Part shown: positions 1 to 5,543 of the stretch, piece after piece
Layout of the letters: the number at the start of each line of letters is the position of its first letter
Position numbering within the stretch: position 1 is the first letter of the stretch
Assembly (NCBI GenBank): GCA_020439725.1
Contig: JAGQSE010000429.1
Coordinates: 1 to 7,175, forward strand
Direction: 5' to 3'
DNA: 7,175 nt
Source of the DNA: Acidobacteriota bacterium
GTDB lineage: Bacteria; Acidobacteriota; Thermoanaerobaculia; Multivoradales; JAHZIX01
The notes under the pieces: model-generated
The model's input: the letters and a program-made list of their open reading frames with translations, nothing else
The model's database searches: none
What the model was told of the DNA's origin: nothing
Translations under genes and position numbers: made by a program

Positions 1-2
1 AA

Positions 3-449
3 CATGTGGGCTTCGTCTTTCAGTTCTACAACCTCATCCCCAGCCTGACGGCGCGCGAGAACGTCGCCCTGGTGACCGATATCGCCACGGACCCCATGAA
101 GCCCGAGGACGCGCTGGCGCTGGTCAAGCTCACCGAGCGGCTCGACCACTTCCCGGCGCAGCTGTCCGGTGGCGAGCAGCAGCGGGTCGCCATCGCCCGG
201 GCCATCGCCAAGCGACCCGACGTCCTGCTGTGCGACGAGCCCACCGGCGCCCTCGACATCTCGACCGGGGTCATCGTGCTCGAAGCCATCGAGCGCATCT
301 CGAAGGAGCTCGGGACCACGGTGGCGGTGATCACCCACAACGCGGCCATCGCCGACATGGCGGACCGGGTGATCTCGCTCTCCGACGGGCACATCGGCTC
401 GGAGACCCGCAACGAGCATCGCCGCGCCGCGCGCGAGCTCCAGTGGTGA
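3..449 (+). CDS. ABC transporter ATP-binding protein, MacB/LolD class (5' end missing)
   Basis: This is the C-terminal 148 residues of an ABC ATPase that powers the permease encoded next to it, acting on the cytoplasmic face of the inner membrane. The reading frame is open to the left edge, so the true start and the Walker A loop lie upstream; the GTG at 6 is internal. Visible in order are the Q-loop (GFVFQFYNLIPSLTARENV), the ABC signature (LSGGEQQRVAIARA), Walker B with catalytic glutamate (VLLCDEPTGALD, which includes the D-loop), and the H-loop histidine (VAVITHN). The Q-loop context and the EPTGALD form are typical of the MacB/LolD/FtsE branch that pairs with FtsX-type permeases, which agrees with the downstream gene. 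All visible catalytic motifs are intact, so it should be active. The stop codon is 4 nt before the permease start, indicating one operon. The substrate cannot be read from this subunit. Confidence 0.96.
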   Translation, partial: HVGFVFQFYNLIPSLTARENVALVTDIATDPMKPEDALALVKLTERLDHFPAQLSGGEQQRVAIARAIAKRPDVLLCDEPTGALDISTGVIVLEAIERISKELGTTVAVITHNAAIADMADRVISLSDGHIGSETRNEHRRAARELQW

Positions 450-453
450 CGTC

Positions 454-2817
454 GTGAGGGCCCTCGAACGCAAGCTGCTCCGCGATCTGTGGCAGATGAA
501 GGGCCAGGCGCTGGCCATCAGCCTGGTCATCGCCGCCGGGGTGGCGATGTTTCTGCTGTCGTTCTCGACTTTCGACTCGCTCAGTCTGACCCAGCAGACC
601 TATTACGAACGGCAGCGCTTCGCCGACGTCTTCGCCTCCCTCAAGCGCGCTCCGCGCTGGCTCGAGGAGGAGATCGCCGCGATCCCCGGCGTCGCCCGGG
701 TGGAGACACGGGTCGTCCGTGACGTCACCCTCGACGTTCCGGACCTCGCCGAACCGGCGGTGGGGCGGTTGATCTCGGTTCCCGAGTACCGGCGGCCCGC
801 CTTGAACGACGTCTTCCTGCGTTCCGGGCGCTACCTCAACCCGGGTCGCCCCGACGAGGTGCTGGTCAACGAACCCTTCGCCAGCGCCCACGGCATGGGC
901 CCCGGCGACTCGGTGGCGGCGGTGATCAACGGCCGCCGGCGCCAGCTCGAGATCGTCGGGACGGTGTTGTCGCCGGAGTATGTCTATGGCGTCCGGCCCG
1001 GTGAGCTGATGCCCGACGACGAGCGCTTCGGGGTGTTCTGGATGGATCGCAAGGCCCTCGCCTCGGCCTTCGACATGGAGGGCGGCTTCAACGACCTGGC
1101 CCTGTCGCTGATGCCCGGTGCCAGCGAGGACGAGGTCATCGACCGCCTCGACCGCCTGCTCGAGCCCTATGGCGGCCTCGGCGCCATCCCGCGGGCGCTC
1201 CAGGTCTCGAACTGGTATCTCAACAACGAGCTCAAGGGCCTGCGCGGCTCGGCCATCGTCGTCCCGATCATCTTTCTCGGCGTCGCCGCCTTCCTGCTCA
1301 ACGTCGTGCTGTCACGGCTGGTGTCGGTGCAGCGCGAGCAGATCGCCGCCCTCAAGGCCCTCGGCTATTCGAATCGGGCGGTGGGGTTTCACTTCAGCCA
1401 GTGGAGCTTCGCCGTCTGCCTGGTGGGCGGAATCCTCGGCGGCGCCGCCGGCGGCTGGTTGGGCCACGCCTTGACCGAGCTCTACACCCAGTACTTCCGG
1501 TTTCCGATCCTCGAGTACCGGCTGTCGCCGTGGATCGTGCTCGGCGCCTTGGCCATCAGCCTGGCGGCGGCGGTGGTGGGCGCCCTCGCCTCGGTACGCC
1601 GCGCGGTACAGCTGCCGCCGGCAGAGGCGATGCGCCCGGAACCGCCAGCGGCCTTTCGCCAGACGCTCTTCGAACGCCTGGGGGTAGGCCGCCTGTTGTC
1701 GCCGGCGGGAAGGATGATCGTGCGCAACCTCGAGCGCCAGCCGGTGCGTTCGCTGCTGTCGGTGGTCGGCATCGCTTTCGCGGCGGCGATCATGGTGGTG
1801 GGGTCCTTCTCCCTCGACGCCCTCGAGGTGGTCGTCGACCTCCAATTCAACGCCGCGCAGCGCCAGGACGTGACGCTGACCTTCGCCCAGCCGGTGTCGG
1901 CGGAGGCGCTCTACGACGTCCGCTCGCTGCCTTCGGTACTTTCCGCCGAGCCGCTACGCTCGGTGCCGGTGCGGCTGCGCGCGGGGCACCGGTCGCGGCA
2001 GACCGCCATCACCGGCCTGCCCGCCGAAGGATCCCTCGACCGCGTGGTGGACCTCCACGGCCGGCCGGTCCGGCTGCCCGCCGAAGGCCTGGTGCTGTCG
2101 CAGAAGCTCGCTTCGCTGCTCGCGGTCGGGGTCGGCGACTCGTTGGGTCTCGAGGTCCTCGAAGGGCGGCGCCAGAAGCTCTCGGTGCCGGTGGCGGCGA
2201 CCGTCGATGAGTTTCTCGGCACCTCGGCCTACATGAGCCTCGATGCGCTGCACCGGCTGTTGGGGGAGGGCGGAGCCTTGAGCGGCGCCGCGCTGGCCGT
2301 CGACGAGGCCGGCGCGGACACCCTCTACCACCGGCTCAAGCTGACTCCCGTGGTGGCGGGGGTGGCCTTGAAGAGCGCCGCCATCGAGAACTTCCGCAAG
2401 ACCATCGCCGAGAACATCGGGCTCATGACCACCTTCAACCTGCTGTTCTCGTGCATCATCGCTTTCGGTGTGATCTACAACGGCGCGCGGATCTCGCTCT
2501 CCGAGCGCGGCCGCGACCTGGCGAGCCTGCGGGTGATGGGCTTCACGCGCCAGGAGATCTCGCTGATCCTGCTCGGTGAGCTCGCCGTGCTCACCGCGGT
2601 GGCGACGCCCCTGGGCCTGGTCTTGGGACGTCTGCTGGCGGGGCTCACCGCCGCCATCTACGACAACGAGCTCTTCCGCCTGCCGGTGGTGGTGGCGTCG
2701 CGAACCTACGCCCTGGCCGCCCTGACGGTGCTCGCGGCGTCGTTGCTCTCGGGCCTGGTGGTCCGGCGACGCCTCGATCATCTCGACCTGGTGGCGGTGC
2801 TCAAGACTCGGGAGTGA
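454..2817 (+). CDS. FtsX-family ABC transporter permease, two fused 4-helix halves
   Basis: This is the membrane subunit (787 aa) of a type VII (MacB/LolCE-like) ABC exporter. I see eight hydrophobic segments, near residues 18-38, 266-290, 318-342, 358-382, 432-452, 657-677, 703-730 and 748-772. They form two 1+3 sets, each with a periplasmic domain of about 200 residues after its first helix (about 40-265 and 453-655). This is the MacB/LolC topology duplicated in one chain, with an FtsX domain at about 265-390 and another at about 655-780. The sequence after helix 2 (QREQIAALKALGYSNRAVG) and its partner after helix 6 (SERGRDLASLRVMGFTRQE) are the usual cytoplasmic coupling segments that contact the ATPase. 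The GTG start is chosen because it lies 4 nt after the ATPase stop and gives a short basic N-terminus before helix 1; no strong Shine-Dalgarno is seen, so coupling is likely. The substrate is unknown: lipids, lipoproteins, peptides or drugs are all possible for this family. Confidence 0.93.
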   Translation: MRALERKLLRDLWQMKGQALAISLVIAAGVAMFLLSFSTFDSLSLTQQTYYERQRFADVFASLKRAPRWLEEEIAAIPGVARVETRVVRDVTLDVPDLAEPAVGRLISVPEYRRPALNDVFLRSGRYLNPGRPDEVLVNEPFASAHGMGPGDSVAAVINGRRRQLEIVGTVLSPEYVYGVRPGELMPDDERFGVFWMDRKALASAFDMEGGFNDLALSLMPGASEDEVIDRLDRLLEPYGGLGAIPRALQVSNWYLNNELKGLRGSAIVVPIIFLGVAAFLLNVVLSRLVSVQREQIAALKALGYSNRAVGFHFSQWSFAVCLVGGILGGAAGGWLGHALTELYTQYFRFPILEYRLSPWIVLGALAISLAAAVVGALASVRRAVQLPPAEAMRPEPPAAFRQTLFERLGVGRLLSPAGRMIVRNLERQPVRSLLSVVGIAFAAAIMVVGSFSLDALEVVVDLQFNAAQRQDVTLTFAQPVSAEALYDVRSLPSVLSAEPLRSVPVRLRAGHRSRQTAITGLPAEGSLDRVVDLHGRPVRLPAEGLVLSQKLASLLAVGVGDSLGLEVLEGRRQKLSVPVAATVDEFLGTSAYMSLDALHRLLGEGGALSGAALAVDEAGADTLYHRLKLTPVVAGVALKSAAIENFRKTIAENIGLMTTFNLLFSCIIAFGVIYNGARISLSERGRDLASLRVMGFTRQEISLILLGELAVLTAVATPLGLVLGRLLAGLTAAIYDNELFRLPVVVASRTYALAALTVLAASLLSGLVVRRRLDHLDLVAVLKTRE
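2810..2814 (+). promoter_or_regulatory. Ribosome binding site GGGAG that decides the adaptor start
   Basis: GGGAG lies inside the last codons of the permease gene and ends 8 nt before the ATG at 2823, which is good spacing. The alternative GTG at 2814 overlaps the permease stop as GTGA but has no comparable site upstream. This favours ATG 2823 and implies translational coupling to the permease. Confidence 0.6.
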
Positions 2818-2822
2818 TCCGC

Positions 2823-4022
2823 ATGAAGCTGCGACCCAAACGCCTCGTCCTGTGGCTCATCGTGGCGGCGGTCGTCGCCGTCCTGGTCCTGGCGCTCCGG
2901 CCCAGCCCGCAACGCGCCGATTTCGCCACCGTGGCGCGCGGGCCGCTCCAGGTGACCCTCGACCAGGAAGGCGAGACCCGGGTGCGCGAGCGCTACCAGG
3001 TGTCGGCGCCGCTGGCGGGCCGAGTGCTGCGGATCGAGCTCGAGCCCGGCGACCCGGTGATCGCCGGCGACACGGCCCTCGCCACTTTCGAGCCCTCCGA
3101 TCCCAACCTTCTCGACGCCCGGAGTCGAGCCGAGGCCGAGGGGCGGGTGCGCGCGGTGCAGGCCTCGCTGGGCGAGGCCGAAGCTCAGCGGCAGAAGGCG
3201 GAAGGCGAGCTGGCCTTCCGCAACAGCGAGTCCGAGCGCATGCGGCGGCTGGCGGAGCAGGGCATCGTCTCCCGTGAGGATCTCGAGTCGGCGGAGCTGG
3301 CGCTCCACACCGCCGAGCGCGGTGTCGAAGCGGCGGAGTTCGGGGTGCGCAACGCGCGCTACCAGCTCGAGGTTGCCAAGGCGGCGCTGCTCCAATCCGC
3401 CCAGAGTGATGCGGTGTCGAAGACGCGCGGCACCATCACGCTGCGCTCGCCGGTGGACGGCCAGGTGTTGCGGCGCCTTCACGAGAGCGAGGCGGTGGTG
3501 CCTGCCGGGGAGCCGCTCCTCGAGGTCGGCGACCCGCGCGATCTAGAAATCGTGGCCGATTTCCTCTCCCGCGACGCCGTTCGGATCGAGGCCGGGATGC
3601 GCGTCGTCATCGACCAGTGGGGTGGCGATGCTCCCCTTGCGGGCCGGGTGCGCCGCGTCGAGCCGGCGGGCTTCATGAAGGTCTCGGCCCTCGGTGTCGA
3701 GGAGCAGCGGGTCAACGTCATCGCCGACCTCGACGAGGTGCCGGCGACTCTGGGCGACGGTTACCGGGTGCAGGTCAGGGTCGTGGTCTGGGAAGCGGAG
3801 GACGTGCTCAAGGTGCCCGTGGGGAGCCTGTTCCGCAACGGCGAGGGATGGGCGGTGTTCACCGTCGACGGCGGCAAGGCTCACCGTCGCGACGTGCGGG
3901 TGGGGCACAAGAACGGCGTCGAAGCGGAGGTGCTCGATGGCCTCGAGGTGGGGACGACGGTGATCGTCCACCCTGGCGACGCGGTGGCCGACGGGGTGTC
4001 CGTAGAAGAACGAAGCTCCTGA
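2823..4022 (+). CDS. HlyD/MacA-like periplasmic adaptor (membrane fusion protein)
   Basis: This 399-residue protein would link the ABC permease to an outer-membrane TolC-type channel. From the N-terminus: a basic start and single membrane anchor (about 6-26), the first half of a biotinyl-lipoyl domain (about 57-90, with SAPLAGRVLRIELEPGDPV), an Ala/Glu/Arg-rich alpha-helical hairpin (about 96-198), the second lipoyl half (about 203-236, RSPVDGQVLRR), a beta-barrel (about 240-322) and a membrane-proximal domain (about 325-395). The hairpin tip carries Arg139, Leu143 and Ser150, matching the R-x3-L-x6-S pattern known from AcrA/MacA-type adaptors that contact TolC. There is no lipobox cysteine, so it is held by an uncleaved anchor rather than as a lipoprotein. 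A GTG at 2814 would add three residues (MIR), but the GGGAG site favours ATG 2823. It is the last gene of the exporter operon. Which TolC homologue it uses is not visible here. Confidence 0.94.
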   Translation: MKLRPKRLVLWLIVAAVVAVLVLALRPSPQRADFATVARGPLQVTLDQEGETRVRERYQVSAPLAGRVLRIELEPGDPVIAGDTALATFEPSDPNLLDARSRAEAEGRVRAVQASLGEAEAQRQKAEGELAFRNSESERMRRLAEQGIVSREDLESAELALHTAERGVEAAEFGVRNARYQLEVAKAALLQSAQSDAVSKTRGTITLRSPVDGQVLRRLHESEAVVPAGEPLLEVGDPRDLEIVADFLSRDAVRIEAGMRVVIDQWGGDAPLAGRVRRVEPAGFMKVSALGVEEQRVNVIADLDEVPATLGDGYRVQVRVVVWEAEDVLKVPVGSLFRNGEGWAVFTVDGGKAHRRDVRVGHKNGVEAEVLDGLEVGTTVIVHPGDAVADGVSVEERSS

Positions 4023-4061
4023 CGGCGCCGCTCGCGGCGGTCACCGGCAGGAGCTTCGTTC
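4008..4061. terminator. Long inverted repeat between convergent genes, probable bidirectional terminator
   Basis: A perfect 14-bp inverted repeat has arms GAACGAAGCTCCTG (4008-4021) and CAGGAGCTTCGTTC (4048-4061), with a 26-nt loop that itself holds a small stem (GCCGC at 4027-4031 with GCGGC at 4034-4038). The left arm includes the last codons and most of the stop of the adaptor gene, and the right arm ends 17 nt before the stop of the convergent crystallin gene. There is no T-run on the plus side; the minus side continues TTCTAC, only weakly T-rich. The position between two convergent genes suggests a shared terminator or RNA 3'-end stabiliser. The repeat is directly visible; the function is inferred. 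Confidence 0.6.
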
Positions 4062-4077
4062 GGCGCTGCGGTGGGAC

Positions 4078-5196
4078 TCAGCGACGGGGGCCGAGGCAGT
4101 CCACCTCGATCGAGGACACCGAGTCGTTGCCGACCCGGGTGCCGTTGAGATCGGTGATGTCGCTCTCGAGGACCGTCGCCCGGCCCTGGTAGTCGGGGTG
4201 CTCGTAGAGGACCACGCGGCAGCCCCGCGGTACCCGCACCGAGCTGGCGGTATCCTGGCGGATCGGGTTGTCGTTGAGCCGCGGATCGCTCTCGTAGAAG
4301 GTCTCGCTCCGGCCCTGGAAGTCCTGGTGCTCGTAAAGCGTCACGCCGCGGTCCCGGCGGTCGTAGCCGTAGCCGTCGTCACGGCGGTCGCCGCCGACGT
4401 TGCCCCAATTGCCACCGCGCCGGTTGCCGCAGTCGACCTGGATCGACGACGCGGTGTCGTTGCCCACCCGGCTGCCCCTGAGGTCGTAGACGTCCTCGGT
4501 GAACAGGGTGCGAGCGCCCTCATAGTTGGGCTCCGAGAAGACGATCACCTGGCAGCCGCGCGGCACGCGGATCGAGCTGGCGGCGTCCTGGCGGATCAGG
4601 TTGTCGTTGAGCCGCGGATCGTCGTCGAAGAAGGTCTCGCTGCGACCGCGGAAGCCCTGGTGCTCGAAGAGGGTCACTCCGAGGCGCTCGGGCCGCTGCG
4701 CCGGCGGCTCTGGGACGACGGCCTGACGATCCGTGACCACGACGGTGATGGTGCCCTGGAGCAGGCCCTTGCGGATGTTGACGTTGTCGAGCAGCTCGTA
4801 GCGGACCAGCGTCGTCGCGCCCGGGTTGCCCGAGTGCTGGGTGCTGACCGCCTCGAGGATCGCCGAGCCTTCGCGGGCGTCGACGCGGGACAGCGCGATA
4901 CGGCCGCCGCCGGCGAGCTCCGAGAACCGCGCCGAGGGATAGCGCGGGGCGCGATTGCCGGCGGCGGGGATCGCCACCATGCGGAGCCGGACCCGCTCGC
5001 CGACCCGCAGCTCGAGGGTATCCCCGGGATTGACGTAGCCGCGCTGCTGCTTGGTCGCCATGTCCTGGATGGCGATGCGCAGCTCGGCGATGGCAGGCTC
5101 CTGCTGTGCCGCCGCCGGCACCGGCACGGAGAACAAGCCCGCGGCGAGAGCCGCCGCGGCCGCGAGGTGGGAGAGGTTGGTGATGGTGGATCTCAT
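4078..5196 (-). CDS. Secreted protein with two beta/gamma-crystallin domains
   Basis: This 372-residue exported protein probably binds calcium. Residues 1-30 are a signal peptide (basic MRSTITNLSH start, Ala/Leu-rich core, cleavage likely after AAA30). Residues about 31-157 look beta-rich (GDTLELRVGERVRLRMVAI, GTITVVVTDR) and may be an Ig-like fold, but I cannot assign a family. A proline-rich linker leads to two beta/gamma-crystallin domains (173-256 and 284-367) separated by a Gly/Asp/Arg/Tyr-rich linker. Each domain has two Greek-key motifs of the (F/Y)xxxx(F/Y)xG form: FEHQGFRG, FSEPNYEG, YEHQDFQG, YEHPDYQG. The known calcium motif (N/D)(N/D)xx(S/T)S is exact in the second key of each domain (NDTASS, NDSVSS) and has Gln first in the other key (QDAASS, QDTASS). 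Paired cysteines occur at 215/256 and 326/367. ATG 5196 is chosen because it has an AAAGGA site and starts a signal peptide; the frame stays open to 5334 without one. Its biological role is unknown. Confidence 0.92.
   Translation of the reverse strand: MRSTITNLSHLAAAAALAAGLFSVPVPAAAQQEPAIAELRIAIQDMATKQQRGYVNPGDTLELRVGERVRLRMVAIPAAGNRAPRYPSARFSELAGGGRIALSRVDAREGSAILEAVSTQHSGNPGATTLVRYELLDNVNIRKGLLQGTITVVVTDRQAVVPEPPAQRPERLGVTLFEHQGFRGRSETFFDDDPRLNDNLIRQDAASSIRVPRGCQVIVFSEPNYEGARTLFTEDVYDLRGSRVGNDTASSIQVDCGNRRGGNWGNVGGDRRDDGYGYDRRDRGVTLYEHQDFQGRSETFYESDPRLNDNPIRQDTASSVRVPRGCRVVLYEHPDYQGRATVLESDITDLNGTRVGNDSVSSIEVDCLGPRR
4096..4680 (-). repeat. Internal gene duplication: two 252-bp crystallin-domain units
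   Basis: The units at 4429-4680 (first domain) and 4096-4347 (second domain) are offset by exactly 333 bp and align without gaps over 84 codons. By hand count about 54 of 84 residues are identical. A 23-bp stretch is identical at the DNA level (4266-4288 and 4599-4621). The first Greek key of each domain is more conserved (about 34 of 43) than the second (about 20 of 41). Confidence 0.88.
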
Positions 5197-5204
5197 GGTG
5201 AAGG

Positions 5205-5210
5205 TCCTTT
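5205..5210 (-). promoter_or_regulatory. Ribosome binding site AAAGGA for the crystallin-domain gene
   Basis: On the minus strand AAAGGA lies 8 nt before ATG 5196. It is the best Shine-Dalgarno match I noticed in the window, and it decides the start in favour of the methionine that begins the signal peptide. Confidence 0.75.
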
Positions 5211-5283
5211 CTCGTTCTATCGCCGGGGCTCGAACCACGGTGCGAGTCCGGCGGAGTCTTTCAAGCCTGGGGTCTTCCCCGAT

Positions 5284-5309
5284 CTGGCAATTCTTCCTGG
5301 CAACTCTTC
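5284..5309. repeat. 13-bp tandem repeat, two copies
   Basis: CTGGCAATTCTTC (5284-5296) is followed directly by CTGGCAACTCTTC (5297-5309), differing at one base. It sits 88-113 bp before the crystallin-domain start, a position suited to an operator or the promoter region of that gene. A looser related stretch (CTGCAAGCTCTGCCAA) follows at 5319-5334. The function is not known. Confidence 0.6.
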
Positions 5310-5390
5310 CAATCTCGTCTGCAAGCTCTGCCAAAGAGCATCTTGGAGACCGGGACGTCGGGGCCGCCTGCCATCGGTCGGGACGGCCTC

Positions 5391-5420
5391 GGCCCGGGAC
5401 AGGTGCAAGCGACCCGGGCC
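5391..5420. repeat. 8-bp inverted repeat GGCCCGGG / CCCGGGCC
   Basis: The arms at 5391-5398 and 5413-5420 are perfectly complementary with a 14-nt loop that contains the first GTGCAAGCG copy. It could form a GC-rich stem, but such short arms arise easily in DNA of this composition, so significance is doubtful. Confidence 0.35.
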
Positions 5421-5446
5421 CACGTGCAAGCGAACAAGTGCAAGCG
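5403..5446. repeat. Three direct repeats of GTGCAAGCG
   Basis: Exact 9-bp copies begin at 5403, 5424 and 5438, so the start-to-start spacings are 21 and 14 bp. They lie 98-141 bp before the DUF2156 start and about 207-250 bp before the crystallin start. The clustering in a divergent promoter region suggests binding sites for a regulator. The spacing of about two and 1.3 helical turns does not place all copies on one DNA face. Confidence 0.5.
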
Positions 5447-5509
5447 GCGTGCCTTGCTGGTCGGACTCCTCGCGAGGCGCCCGCCGGGGCCGGTCTTGGG
5501 CTGTGCGGT

Positions 5510-5537
5510 CGAGCCTAGCACCGGGCTGGTAGGCTCG
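5510..5537 (+). promoter_or_regulatory. Inverted repeat overlapping the probable ribosome binding site of the DUF2156 gene
   Basis: CGAGCCTA (5510-5517) and TAGGCTCG (5530-5537) are perfect inverted repeats with a 12-nt loop, ending 6 nt before the GTG at 5544. The best Shine-Dalgarno candidate, GGTAGG (5528-5533), is partly inside the right arm. It could be an operator for a dimeric regulator or an mRNA hairpin that limits ribosome access. The repeat is seen directly; the role is inferred. Confidence 0.5.
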
Positions 5538-5543
5538 CTCATC

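Larger units (their letters stand above)
5197..5543. other. Divergent intergenic region (about 347 bp)
   Basis: This region separates the start of the crystallin-domain gene (leftward) from the DUF2156 gene (rightward), so it should hold promoters for both. I found no convincing -35/-10 pair on either strand, which is common in GC-rich genomes whose promoters I cannot recognise by eye. It is visibly richer in A+T around 5280-5345 than the flanking genes. It contains three repeat structures, listed separately. Frames cross it in both directions but look like chance open frames. Confidence 0.65.

Noticed and set aside
1401..2210. Second plus-strand frame of 269 codons inside the permease gene
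   Set aside because: Gly/Arg/Pro-rich composition typical of an out-of-frame reading of GC-rich coding DNA.
2814..2822. GTG at 2814 as the adaptor start
   Set aside because: It adds only three residues and has no ribosome site at useful distance, while GGGAG fits ATG 2823. Not excluded, only less likely.
5197..5334. 46-residue N-terminal extension of the crystallin-domain protein
   Set aside because: It would bury the signal peptide inside the protein, and the internal ATG at 5196 has a strong ribosome site. The extension covers the tandem repeat region.
5320..5334. Possible sigma-54 promoter on the minus strand (TTGGCA...TTGCA)
   Set aside because: The GG and GC elements are two bases too close compared with the -24/-12 consensus, and that spacing is strict.
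4198..5532. Plus-strand open frame of 444 codons opposite the crystallin-domain gene
   Set aside because: It is an antisense shadow with Ala/Val/Arg/Asp-rich composition and no recognisable domain; the minus-strand protein has a signal peptide and clear motifs.
5343..5543. 67-residue N-terminal extension of the DUF2156 protein
   Set aside because: The stretch is low-complexity, unlike the family, and overlaps the repeat-rich intergenic region. The open frame is expected by chance at this GC content.
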